Source of the DNA: Alteribacter aurantiacus DSM 18675
GTDB taxonomy: Bacteria; Bacillota; Bacilli; Bacillales; Salisediminibacteriaceae
Assembly: GCF_000429705.1 (NCBI RefSeq)
Contig: NZ_KE386941.1
Coordinates: forward strand, 2,220,781-2,284,780
DNA length: 64,000 nt
Direction: 5' to 3'
Below are positions 1-7,752 of this stretch, in pieces (the stretch's first letter is position 1; the number at the start of each line of letters is the position of its first letter). The notes under the pieces were generated by a model that worked only from the letters and a program-made list of their open reading frames with translations, had not been told where the DNA came from and made no database searches. The translations under genes and the position numbers were made by a program.

Positions 1-27
1 TATTCCCTCCATTTTTTCATTTGCTAT

Positions 28-825
28 TTATAGCATGTGCAAACGAGCAGTAACAAATGCCAACATATGGAGAAAAACATCTTCTTTTCCAGGATCATTT
101 AGTACCTCATGATAAAAATCAGGCCATTCACGGTACGCTTTATCATCAATTTCCAATGTATTGAACCAGCGCTCCACTTCCTCCTTATTCACGATCAAAT
201 CATCGCCTCCCTGCATGACAAGCAAAGGCAAATTAGGAAACTCACGCGCTTCATGATGAGCACGATCGATCGCTTTGACGAGCTCTGCATAATAGCGTGC
301 GCTCACATTTTTAACTAGCATCCCGTCTTGTTCGTCTCTGTCTCTCATCCACGGATCTCTGGTTCCAGAGCCTGGAGCAAGCCCTGAAGGAAGAGACACG
401 GTCGGCCATACCCGTGTAAGAGACTTGGAGATTGCCCGTTTATAAAGGGGAGGAGTATTGGCAAGTCCAAGACATGGTGAGGACAAAACAAGCATATCCG
501 GTCTTAGAGAAGAACTCACTTCCGATTGGACTAAGAGGGAAATCAAACCTCCCATACTATGACCAAGTTGGATGACAGGCAAGTCATACTTTTTCGCCTC
601 TCTCATCCATGGAATTACAGCCTGAAAGTAATCATCAAAACTGTTAATGTGCCCTCGTCTTCCCTTCGTTGTTCCTTGTCCGGGCAAATCACCCATGATT
701 ACGTGATACCCAAAACGGTTCAGCTGACGAACGAGCCACTCATAACGAACGTGATATTCACCAGCCCCATGAACAATGACAAATACACCTTTGGCTTCTT
801 TGTCCTTCACTTCCCATTTCCACAT
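28..825 (-). CDS. ytpA: Alpha/beta hydrolase, lysophospholipase/monoglyceride lipase type (YtpA-like)
   Basis: Protein of 265 residues with the full catalytic layout of the serine-hydrolase lipase family. It has an oxyanion-hole region VHGAGEYHVRYEW near residues 18-30, the nucleophile elbow GHSMGG with Ser90, a likely acid Asp209 in GGDDLIV and His239 in DFYHE. The start ATG at 825 is preceded by AAAGGGTGA. There is no signal peptide, so a cytoplasmic or membrane-associated esterase acting on lysophospholipids or monoacylglycerols is likely. B. subtilis YtpA is linked to formation of the lysophospholipid antibiotic bacilysocin; whether that holds here is unknown. It is divergent from ytoA, as in the B. 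subtilis block. The family is secure, the exact substrate is not. Confidence 0.85.
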   Translation of the reverse strand: MWKWEVKDKEAKGVFVIVHGAGEYHVRYEWLVRQLNRFGYHVIMGDLPGQGTTKGRRGHINSFDDYFQAVIPWMREAKKYDLPVIQLGHSMGGLISLLVQSEVSSSLRPDMLVLSSPCLGLANTPPLYKRAISKSLTRVWPTVSLPSGLAPGSGTRDPWMRDRDEQDGMLVKNVSARYYAELVKAIDRAHHEAREFPNLPLLVMQGGDDLIVNKEEVERWFNTLEIDDKAYREWPDFYHEVLNDPGKEDVFLHMLAFVTARLHML

Positions 826-940
826 AACATGTCACCCTTTCTTTTCTCTATCTTGGCTCTTTTAGGATATCCACGTCAAGCGCCGCCTCTTCTATTCTGA
901 TAAAATGAAATCACATCCATAAGTTGAGAGGAGAAAGCCT

Positions 941-1462
941 ATGAAAATCTATCCTTATAAAGACCATTATCCCGTGATCGATCCATCTGTTTTTTTAGCC
1001 GACGGCGTTGTCATCACTGGGGATGTTTCTGTAAAAAAAGATGCAAGCATTTGGTTTAACACAGTCATTCGAGGAGACGTGGCCCCGACTTACATCGGTG
1101 AACGAGTGAACATTCAAGATAACAGTACACTACACCAAAGTCCTGAAAATCCTCTCGTATTAGAAGATGGTGTCACAGTCGGTCACCAATGCATCCTACA
1201 TAGCTGTGTAATAAAAAAAGACGCTCTTATTGGCATGGGCGCCACGATCCTTGATCGTGCAGAAATCGGTGAAGGTGCGTTTGTAGGTGCCGGCAGCCTC
1301 GTCCCTCCCGGAAAAAAGATTCCTCCCCGTACGTTAGCATTGGGAAGCCCCGCAAAGGTTGTCCGTGATCTCACAGAAGATGACGTAAAGGATATGGAAC
1401 GGATCCGCCGAGAGTATGTAGAAAAAGGGCAGTATTATAAAAGCCTAATAGAGAATGATTGA
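941..1462 (+). CDS. ytoA: Gamma-carbonic anhydrase-like left-handed beta-helix protein (YtoA)
   Basis: Protein of 173 residues made of hexapeptide repeats, as in gamma-class carbonic anhydrases and the PaaY/YrdA group. Seen are NTVIRGDVAPTYIGERVNIQDN, the metal-site segments HQSP and VTVGHQCILHSC with the spaced histidines expected of zinc ligands, and a C-terminal helix after the turns. Start ATG at 941 follows GAGAGGAGA. Known of the family: trimers with a metal at subunit interfaces; many members have no proven carbonic anhydrase activity. Position next to ytpA matches B. subtilis. A strong terminator follows the stop, so it is probably monocistronic. Confidence 0.88.
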   Translation: MKIYPYKDHYPVIDPSVFLADGVVITGDVSVKKDASIWFNTVIRGDVAPTYIGERVNIQDNSTLHQSPENPLVLEDGVTVGHQCILHSCVIKKDALIGMGATILDRAEIGEGAFVGAGSLVPPGKKIPPRTLALGSPAKVVRDLTEDDVKDMERIRREYVEKGQYYKSLIEND

Positions 1463-1470
1463 TTGACTTT

Positions 1471-1500
1471 GAGCCTCCTTTTCGGGGGCTCTTTTTTTTA
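1471..1500 (+). terminator. Rho-independent terminator of ytoA
   Basis: The stem GAGCCTCC / GGGGGCTC (one G-T pair) with loop TTTTC is followed by a run of eight T. It begins 9 bases after the ytoA stop codon. Confidence 0.9.
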
Positions 1501-1548
1501 AGCTAGCAGGAGCAACGAGCATTCTAAGTTGGTTATTTTCACACTTAA

Positions 1549-1654
1549 CTCCGCTAATTCAGAAATAAGTACGCCAATTACACATTTATCTCCGCTAATT
1601 CAAATATAAGTACGCCAATTACACACTTATCTCCGCCAAACGACAAATAAGCGG
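1549..1654. repeat. Intergenic tandem array, 41-bp unit made of 21+20 bp halves (family 1, copy a)
   Basis: CTCCGCTAATTC-type half units begin at 1549, 1590 and 1631. TACGCCAATTACACA half units begin at 1570 and 1611. The unit is therefore 41 bp, alternating 21 and 20. The third unit is diverged (CTCCGCCAAACGAC). The same family recurs at 49746-49866. The array fills most of the gap between the ytoA terminator and the PAP2 gene; the rest of 1463-1811 shows no coding potential. Confidence 0.85.
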
Positions 1655-1811
1655 ATCATACGAAACGCGAGAGACCACCGCACGTTGCCACCTCAAGAAA
1701 TTCATTTCTATCCTGTTCTTTTTTCTTATCAAAAGCTTCACACTTCCCTTACTCTATCTTAATATTTCCCTAATATGCTTGAAGTAAAGATTGTAACAGG
1801 GAGGAATTCCA

Positions 1812-2348
1812 TTGGTTAAATCGCTTGAATGGATTTTTTCAACAGACCGTTCGATTTTTAAGGCCATTAACCGCTGCAAAGAACAGACCCATTACCATTT
1901 TAGTATGGGCCTTCTCACTCACCTTGGCGGCGCAGTGATAACCGTCACACTCGCAGTTTCGCTTTTAATCGTCTCTACTCCGGAATGGAGAGGGGTGGCC
2001 ATTCAATCTGCTCTAGCCCTGATAATCAGTCACCTCATCGTAACGACGCTTAAGAAAAGCTTGAAACGAGCTCGCCCTTACCTTGTGGTTGGCGATTCGT
2101 ATGTCATTCGTAATCCCCTTCAAGATTCATCATTTCCGTCAGGACACACAACTGCCATCTTCTCTTTGTTTACACCTTATATGTTTTACTTTCCGGGTCT
2201 GATCTTGATTTTGTTCCCTTTAGCACTGATTGTTGCCATTTCAAGAATATCGATAGGCCTTCATTATCCGTCTGATGTCATTGCAGGTGCTGCTCTTGGT
2301 TTTACAACGGCTTTAGCCCTTTATCAGGTTTGGATGTTTTTAGGTTGA
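1812..2348 (+). CDS. PAP2-family membrane phosphatase
   Basis: Integral membrane protein of 178 residues with the three signature motifs of type 2 phosphatidic acid phosphatases: KKSLKRARP (81-89), PSGH (109-112) and SRISIGLHYPSD (144-155), the last holding the catalytic His and Asp. About five hydrophobic segments surround them. The start is TTG at 1812, eight bases after GGGAGGAA. The family dephosphorylates lipid phosphates such as undecaprenyl diphosphate, phosphatidylglycerol phosphate or phosphatidate at the membrane; the substrate cannot be told from sequence. The glycosyltransferase gene that follows, 82 bp downstream, suggests a shared role in lipid or cell-envelope metabolism. Confidence 0.85.
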   Translation: MVKSLEWIFSTDRSIFKAINRCKEQTHYHFSMGLLTHLGGAVITVTLAVSLLIVSTPEWRGVAIQSALALIISHLIVTTLKKSLKRARPYLVVGDSYVIRNPLQDSSFPSGHTTAIFSLFTPYMFYFPGLILILFPLALIVAISRISIGLHYPSDVIAGAALGFTTALALYQVWMFLG

Positions 2349-2430
2349 GGATTCTTCAACTGACATAGCGTAGGCAAGCACATGGCCAAGAGTGTCCATT
2401 TAACCAAAATAAGAAATGAGGGGATCGATT

Positions 2431-3576
2431 GTGAGAATCGCGTTATTTACAGATACATTTACACCTCAGGTGAACGGTGTTGCGAAAACATTGCAACGTC
2501 TCGTCCATTATTTTGAACGTCAAAACATTGAGCATGAAGTATTCGTGCCTGATAGTGTCAATGAGGAGCCGTTGTTTGACGGCAACATTCATCGGTTTGC
2601 GAGTCTTCCCTTTTTTCTTTACCCGGAATGCCGGTTGGCCTTCCCTAACTTGTTGACGATGAAGCAACAGCTTCGTTCATTCAATCCTGAGTTACTCCAC
2701 ATTGCCACGCCATTTAACATGGGGCTGTGCGGCCTCAGATACGCCCGGAAATACCAGGTCCCCTTTGTGGCATCATATCACACTCATTTTGATTATTACT
2801 TGGACTATTATAAATTAGGTTTCGTCATGCCTTGGATGTGGCGGTATCAGCGCTGGTTTCACGAAGGGGCAAAAAAGATATTCGTTCCTTCCAAAGAAAC
2901 GATGAATCACTTGCAACAAAAAGGATTTGAACATTTGGAACTTTGGCCTAGAGGGGTTGACTGTGAACGTTTTTCTCCGAACAAAAACACCCGCGCTTTT
3001 CGAGAACGGTTTAACATTACGAAAAAGAACATCCTGCTTTATGTTGGCAGAGTCGCTCCGGAAAAAGACGTGGCTGTGCTAAGCGAAATGGTGGAGAAAA
3101 TGAACCCTACGTTAAAAGCCGATACTCAGTGGGTTGTGGTCGGTGAAGGACCGATGCTTGAGGAAATGAAAAGTCGCCACAAAGGTGACGTGTTGTTCAC
3201 GGGGTACTTGGATGGCGACGCTTTAGGAGAAGCGTATGCGGCAGCGGACCTCTTTGTTTTCCCTTCTTCATCTGAGACGTTCGGAAATGTGGTGCTCGAG
3301 TCCCTCGCTTCCGGTACTCCTGCCATTGTTGCAAGGTCTGGCGGGGTTCAAGAGATCGTGCAGCATAATGTAACAGGACGTATTTGCGATGTGAAAGATG
3401 TGCGAGCGTTTACTGAAGCAACGGAGCAACTTCTTATGTCACCAGCGTCAAGACGTATGATGGGTGCTCGTGCCAGAACGTACGCCCGATCTCAGTCGTG
3501 GGACGGGATATTCTCCACACTCGTTTCACAGTATGAAGAAGCGATTCATACAAAGGTTAAGCAGAAGCTGGCTTAA
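2431..3576 (+). CDS. GT4 family glycosyltransferase (MgtA/lipid glycosyltransferase type)
   Basis: The start chosen is GTG at 2431, giving MRIALFTDTFTPQVNGVAKTL, because GAGGGG lies seven bases upstream; an ATG at 2416 would have no ribosome binding site. The 381-residue GT-B enzyme has an N-terminal Rossmann domain opening with the family hallmark FTPQVNGV, the hinge region LYVGRVAPEKD, and the donor-site segment SSSETFGNVVLE carrying the E-x7-E pair. Related enzymes move mannose or glucose from a nucleotide sugar to diacylglycerol or phosphatidylinositol lipids. Substrate is inferred only by family. It is probably co-transcribed with the PAP2 gene. The two sit between ytoA and metK, where B. 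subtilis carries ytnA and asnB. Confidence 0.82.
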   Translation: MRIALFTDTFTPQVNGVAKTLQRLVHYFERQNIEHEVFVPDSVNEEPLFDGNIHRFASLPFFLYPECRLAFPNLLTMKQQLRSFNPELLHIATPFNMGLCGLRYARKYQVPFVASYHTHFDYYLDYYKLGFVMPWMWRYQRWFHEGAKKIFVPSKETMNHLQQKGFEHLELWPRGVDCERFSPNKNTRAFRERFNITKKNILLYVGRVAPEKDVAVLSEMVEKMNPTLKADTQWVVVGEGPMLEEMKSRHKGDVLFTGYLDGDALGEAYAAADLFVFPSSSETFGNVVLESLASGTPAIVARSGGVQEIVQHNVTGRICDVKDVRAFTEATEQLLMSPASRRMMGARARTYARSQSWDGIFSTLVSQYEEAIHTKVKQKLA

Positions 3577-3609
3577 AGGGTAGTGGTTTGAGGTTTGCGT
3601 ATAGTCGCA

Positions 3610-3784
3610 TAGTGGCGGATTGTGGCGAACGGTCGATATATTCTCCTTAAGGGTTGATAAATGACCAGTAAGGCACGATAAAACACGGATAGTGGTCGAT
3701 ACTTCCGGATTAAAGCTCGATAAAACAGAAATAGAGCTCGATACAACTGACACAGTGCTCGGTAAAACGCCAATGAAGTTGATA
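3610..3784. repeat. Intergenic 21-bp tandem array (family 2, copy a; minus-strand sense)
   Basis: GATA of the unit core (n)TCGATAnn occurs at 3635, 3656, 3677, 3698, 3719, 3740, 3761 (as GGTA) and 3781: seven steps of 21, 21, 21, 21, 21, 21 and 20 bp. The sequence between the cores is diverged. On the minus strand the consensus is about TATCGAGCTCTA(n)TTCTGTTT, the same family as the plus-strand array at 20463-20600. Because 21 is divisible by three, the array gives a spurious open frame with YRALFLF-type heptads. It lies between the convergent glycosyltransferase and metK genes. Confidence 0.88.
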
Positions 3785-3881
3785 CCAGCACCATACTGCT
3801 CTACCTCCTAAATGAGCCCTCTTCCATCAACTAGCCATCGATAAACTCTTCCCCCAGCCACAAGCAACACTTCTTCAAACA

Positions 3882-3925
3882 ATAAACCCCCCGATGAGTA
3901 AACAACTCATCGGGGGGTTTTATTA
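3882..3925 (-). terminator. Terminator of metK (possibly bidirectional)
   Basis: A perfect 13-bp stem CCCCCCGATGAGT / ACTCATCGGGGGG with a five-base loop lies just past the metK stop. It is followed on the minus strand by TTTATT and on the plus strand by TTTTATTA. Confidence 0.9.
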
Positions 3926-3929
3926 TCAC

Positions 3930-5144
3930 TTATTTACCTTCTTTAGCGAAAGCTTGTTCTTTTAACGTCTCTGCTTTGTCCGTACGCTCCCATGGAAGGT
4001 CTACATCGGTACGGCCAAAGTGTCCGTACGCTGCTGTTTGCTTGTAGATTGGGCGACGAAGGTCAAGCATCTTGATAATTCCAGCTGGACGAAGGTCGAA
4101 GTTTTCGCGAATCACATCAACCATCACGTCTTCGCTTACTTTTCCAGTATCGAACGTATCGATTGCAATGGAAACTGGCTGCGCTACACCAATGGCATAA
4201 GCAAGTTGTACTTCACAACGATCTGCAAGTCCAGCTGCAACAAGGTTTTTCGCTACATAACGAGCCGCATAGGCCGCTGAACGGTCCACTTTCGTTGCAT
4301 CTTTACCGGAGAACGCTCCTCCACCATGACGAGCATATCCGCCGTACGTATCAACAATAATTTTACGGCCAGTTAAACCAGCGTCCCCTTGTGGGCCACC
4401 AATAACGAAACGACCAGTTGGGTTGATAAAGTACTTCGTTTTCTCATCGATCAAGTTCTCAGGAACAACCGGTGCGATCACGTGCTTCTTTAAGTCTTCT
4501 TTAATCGTTTCAAGAGTGACTTCCGGATGGTGCTGTGTAGAAATAACGATCGTATCGATATGAGACGGATGACCGTTCTCATCATACTCCACCGTTACTT
4601 GGGTTTTGCCGTCAGGACGTAGGTAAGATAATGTACCATCCTTACGTACTTCACTTAAACGACGGGATAGTTTATGAGACAAGGAAATCGGTAGAGGCAT
4701 TAGCTCCGGCGTTTGATTGTCCGCATAACCGAACATCAACCCTTGGTCACCAGCTCCAATGGCTTCAATTTCATCATCTGACATTTGACCTTCACGAGCT
4801 TCAAGAGCTTGGTCTACCCCTTGAGCGATGTCGGCACTCTGCTCGTCGATGGACGTGAGAACGGCACACGTTTCATAGTCAAAACCGTACTTCGCACGCG
4901 TATAACCGATCTCTTTGACCGTCTCGCGAACCACCTTTGGAATATCTACATATGTGGAAGTAGAGATCTCTCCTGCCACGAGAACTAACCCTGTGTTTAC
5001 GGATGTTTCACAAGCTACTCGTGCGTTTGGATCACTCTTCATAATTTCATCTAAAATAGCGTCGGAAATCTGGTCACAAATTTTGTCCGGATGTCCTTCT
5101 GTCACTGATTCTGATGTAAATAAACGTCTTCTTTTCTCTGCCAC
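3930..5144 (-). CDS. metK: S-adenosylmethionine synthetase
   Basis: MetK makes S-adenosylmethionine from methionine and ATP in the cytoplasm. The 404-residue protein is collinear with the B. subtilis enzyme of 400. It has TSESVTEGHPDKICDQ at the N terminus with the ATP/metal site, GAGDQGLMFGYA (family signature 1) and GGGAFSGKDATKVDRSAAY (signature 2, phosphate-binding loop). The start is GTG at 5144, eight to nine bases after AAGGAGG; an out-of-frame ATG nearby is ignored. The gene has its own sigma-A promoter and a SAM-I riboswitch leader that ends in a terminator, so it is shut off by its own product. It is divergent from pckA, as in B. subtilis. Confidence 0.97.
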   Translation of the reverse strand: MAEKRRRLFTSESVTEGHPDKICDQISDAILDEIMKSDPNARVACETSVNTGLVLVAGEISTSTYVDIPKVVRETVKEIGYTRAKYGFDYETCAVLTSIDEQSADIAQGVDQALEAREGQMSDDEIEAIGAGDQGLMFGYADNQTPELMPLPISLSHKLSRRLSEVRKDGTLSYLRPDGKTQVTVEYDENGHPSHIDTIVISTQHHPEVTLETIKEDLKKHVIAPVVPENLIDEKTKYFINPTGRFVIGGPQGDAGLTGRKIIVDTYGGYARHGGGAFSGKDATKVDRSAAYAARYVAKNLVAAGLADRCEVQLAYAIGVAQPVSIAIDTFDTGKVSEDVMVDVIRENFDLRPAGIIKMLDLRRPIYKQTAAYGHFGRTDVDLPWERTDKAETLKEQAFAKEGK

Positions 5145-5260
5145 TGCATGTACCTCCTTGACCTATTCTGAAAATAGGATATGTGTATTGTAGTGACGGT
5201 ACTCATTCTCCCGGCAGAATACTCCGGCCAAACACGGGCCAAAGCTGACTCAAAGTCAAT

Positions 5261-5430
5261 AAAAAAACCTTTCCCCGATCGAGGAAAAGGTTAGATCCAT
5301 TCGCCTTTACCCTCTTATCTTCAAGACATCCGTCTTGCAGGTTAGCACCGTTCACCAGTATGTAATCAGGTGGTGATGGTTGCTGGGCTTCTTCGGGCCT
5401 GTCCCTCCGCCAACTCGGGATAAGAGTATC
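5261..5430 (-). promoter_or_regulatory. SAM-I riboswitch (S-box) with terminator, metK leader
   Basis: Read on the minus strand, the leader shows the conserved S-box parts in order: CTTATCnnGAGTTGGCGGAGGGA (P1/P2 with kink-turn), GGCCCGAAGAAGCCCAGCAACC (P2/pseudoknot loop), AACGGTGCTAACCTGCAAGA (P3) and GAAGATAAGAGG closing P1. The terminator AACCTTTTCCTCGATCGGGGAAAGGTT with a T run lies at 5261-5292. Known function: SAM binding stabilises P1 and lets the terminator form, lowering metK expression. Confidence 0.95.
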
Positions 5431-5442
5431 CGTTCGTATGCC

Positions 5443-5471
5443 ATAATAACCGATTTACCTAACACTGTCAA
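5443..5471 (-). promoter_or_regulatory. Sigma-A promoter of metK
   Basis: On the minus strand, TTGACA (5471-5466) and TATTAT (5448-5443) are separated by exactly 17 bp, just upstream of the S-box. Transcription should start around 5436. Confidence 0.85.
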
Positions 5472-5646
5472 CAAAACAGACACGTGTTGTCAGAGGAAAA
5501 CATTGGTGCTCTCTCGTCACTATGGAGATTCCACGACGTACAATAAAAAAGATCATTCTCTTCTTTATTATATAGGCTCAACAATTCATAGAAAAATGAA
5601 AATTAGAGCACGTTTTCTTGTAAATAGTATAGACTATTAAAACTAA

Positions 5647-5657
5647 TGTGTTATACT
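5647..5657 (+). promoter_or_regulatory. Candidate CcpN operator over the pckA promoter -10 region
   Basis: TGTGTTATACT fits every position of the CcpN consensus TRTGHYATAYW described for B. subtilis gapB and pckA. Its TATACT half (5652-5657) is also the best -10 hexamer for pckA. CcpN represses these genes during glycolytic growth. The usual second site was not found. No good -35 is visible, which is common for activated or tightly regulated promoters. Confidence 0.55.
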
Positions 5658-5724
5658 AATTACAACATAATGACTCATAAATGCGTTAAACATAACGTCT
5701 AATGAAGAAAGGTTTGGTGTGAAA

Positions 5725-7311
5725 ATGAGTACACTTCAGTTTGAAACAGAACTAGAGCGAATCATGAAACAAAATCACGTCCACAACAATCTCCCTGCTG
5801 CTCGCCTTATGGAGAAAGCACTAGAGAGAAATGAAGGATTAATAACGTCAACAGGGGCTTTTCGAGCAACAACGGGTAAATATACCGGTCGCTCTCCTAA
5901 AGATAAATTCATCGTCAACGAACGTTCTGTTCAAGACAAAGTGGACTGGGGAACAGTCAATCAGCCAATTCAATCAGACGTTTTTGAGAACCTTTACATT
6001 AAAGTGCTAGATTATCTAGGACAAAAAGAGGAATTATTCGTAAGGGATGCTTATGCAGGCGCTGATCAACAACACCGCCTCCCGATTCGTATCGTAAATG
6101 AATTTGCTTGGCATAACTTGTTTGCCAAACAGTTATTCATCCGTCCTAACCAAGATGAGCTAGAGACGTTCATCCCTGAATTCACCATAGTCTCTGCTCC
6201 AGGATTCAAAGCCGATCCAGCAGTGGATGGAACAAATTCAGAAACGTTTATCATCGTATCTTTTGAGAAACGTACTGTTTTAATCGGTGGAACAGAATAT
6301 GCAGGAGAAATGAAAAAGTCTATCTTCTCCGTCATGAACTACCTTCTGCCTGAAAAAGATATCTTCTCTATGCATTGCTCGGCAAACGTCGGCCGTGAAG
6401 GAGATGTAGCCTTGTTCTTTGGCCTATCAGGTACTGGTAAAACAACCCTTTCTGCTGATACGAATCGTAATTTAATCGGAGACGATGAGCATGGTTGGTC
6501 CAGTAATGGTGTATTCAACATTGAAGGTGGTTGCTACGCCAAATGTGTAAATTTAAGCGAAGAAAAAGAACCGCAGATCTTTAATGCCATCCGCTTTGGC
6601 TCCGTCTTGGAGAACGTGGTGATTGATGAAGAGTCGAGAGAAGCTGATTACGATGACATTTCCTATACAGAAAACACACGGGCCGCTTATCCGTTAGAGG
6701 CGATTCCTAATGCGATGATCCCTAGCGTATCCAGTCACCCGAATACGATCATCTTCTTAACGGCTGATGCTTTCGGTGTTTTACCACCAATTAGCAAGCT
6801 AACGAAAGAGCAAGCGATGTATCACTTCTTGTCAGGTTACACGAGCAAACTTGCAGGCACCGAGCGTGGCATTACCGAACCTACAGCAACGTTTTCTACT
6901 TGCTTTGGCGCTCCATTCTTGCCTCTTCCGGCTTACCGTTATGCAGAAATGCTCGGTGAACGAATCAATCAACACGATGTGGACGTCTACCTTGTAAACA
7001 CAGGCTGGTCAGGAGGTCCATACGGCATCGGAAAGCGAATGAACTTAACGTACACGAGAGCCATGGTCCAAGCTGCTCTTCAAGGAGAACTTGCTAGTGC
7101 GGAAACAGAAACCGATCCTCACTTCGGTCTTCATGTCCCGCTACACTGTCCTGGAGTACCTGATGAAGTCCTTCTTCCAAGACAGACGTGGATGGATAAA
7201 GAAGCGTATGATGCAAAAGCACAAGAGCTGGCTCAAGCTTTCGAAGCGAACTTCAAGAAGTTTGACAACGTGAATGCAAAGATACGTGAAGCAGGACCAC
7301 AAACAAAATAA
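5725..7311 (+). CDS. pckA: Phosphoenolpyruvate carboxykinase (ATP)
   Basis: This enzyme converts oxaloacetate and ATP to phosphoenolpyruvate, CO2 and ADP, the entry step of gluconeogenesis. The 528-residue product matches the B. subtilis enzyme (527). It contains the kinase-specific P-loop FFGLSGTGKTTLSAD, the metal-binding LIGDDEHGW and the substrate-side ATTGKYTGRSPKDKF. A GTG six bases after AGAAAGG (5719) or the ATG at 5725 could both start translation; the ATG is preferred by homology and the difference is two residues. A CcpN-like site overlaps the promoter and a strong terminator follows. The gene fits the glyoxylate shunt genes at 46-49 kb as part of growth on acetate or fatty acids. 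Confidence 0.97.
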   Translation: MSTLQFETELERIMKQNHVHNNLPAARLMEKALERNEGLITSTGAFRATTGKYTGRSPKDKFIVNERSVQDKVDWGTVNQPIQSDVFENLYIKVLDYLGQKEELFVRDAYAGADQQHRLPIRIVNEFAWHNLFAKQLFIRPNQDELETFIPEFTIVSAPGFKADPAVDGTNSETFIIVSFEKRTVLIGGTEYAGEMKKSIFSVMNYLLPEKDIFSMHCSANVGREGDVALFFGLSGTGKTTLSADTNRNLIGDDEHGWSSNGVFNIEGGCYAKCVNLSEEKEPQIFNAIRFGSVLENVVIDEESREADYDDISYTENTRAAYPLEAIPNAMIPSVSSHPNTIIFLTADAFGVLPPISKLTKEQAMYHFLSGYTSKLAGTERGITEPTATFSTCFGAPFLPLPAYRYAEMLGERINQHDVDVYLVNTGWSGGPYGIGKRMNLTYTRAMVQAALQGELASAETETDPHFGLHVPLHCPGVPDEVLLPRQTWMDKEAYDAKAQELAQAFEANFKKFDNVNAKIREAGPQTK

Positions 7312-7318
7312 AGAAATG

Positions 7319-7356
7319 AAAAACGATCCGGCGCTCATGTCGGATCGTTTTTTTTA
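7319..7356 (+). terminator. Terminator of pckA
   Basis: The stem AAAACGATCCG / CGGATCGTTTT with a nine-base loop is followed by eight T. Confidence 0.92.
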
Positions 7357-7489
7357 ATTTTCGGAAAGAATGTGCCCCGATATCGGTTCCGAAATTGTAA
7401 CGGGTTTGACCGTCTTTTTTCTCCTAGAACGTATTTTTTGGAAGACTTGTCCATACTATGTAATATCTAATCGTAGAGGATCACCAAAA

Positions 7490-7627
7490 ATGAAATCTGC
7501 AAAAGAAGAAAAGTTCACCGCGCATGCCCAGGAAGCACTGAAAGGTCTTTTCTTAGGATTGACCATGATGATTGTTGTTTTCCTTTTGCTTCATTTTGTG
7601 TTCGGTATTCAAGCGTTTCAAAATTAA
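7490..7627 (+). CDS. Small single-pass membrane protein, 45 residues
   Basis: The start at ATG 7490 is set by GAGGA nine bases upstream; the longer open frame back to 7370 has no ribosome binding site. The product has a charged N-terminal half (MKSAKEEKFTAHAQEALKG) and one hydrophobic helix (LFLGLTMMIVVFLLLHFVFGI) reaching nearly to the C terminus. It sits between pckA and ytlA, where B. subtilis also has small genes (ytmA, ytmB), but similarity to those was not established. Function unknown. The good start site and the dedicated terminator argue that it is real. Confidence 0.6.
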   Translation: MKSAKEEKFTAHAQEALKGLFLGLTMMIVVFLLLHFVFGIQAFQN

Positions 7628-7634
7628 CAACACC

Positions 7635-7669
7635 AAAACCACTTCCAAAAACCTTGGAAGTGGTTTTTT
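7635..7669 (+). terminator. Terminator after the small membrane protein gene
   Basis: The stem AAAACCACTTCC / GGAAGTGGTTTT ends in a T run, eight bases after the stop codon. Confidence 0.9.
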
Positions 7670-7752
7670 ATATGGCTTCTCACAACCTCTCGCTGTCTGT
7701 CATACACTATTCCATCAGCGAATACCCATTTTCATTTAGGAGGACAAAATAG

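Noticed and set aside
3573..3794. YRAL/YRPL repeat protein on the minus strand
   Set aside because: The frame is a by-product of a 21-bp DNA repeat without stop codons. No ribosome site was seen and the sister array at 20.4 kb is intergenic too.
7676..7752. TPP riboswitch before ytlA
   Set aside because: The NMT1/THI5-like binding protein suggested it, but the 77-bp gap is too short and none of the conserved THI-box blocks is present.
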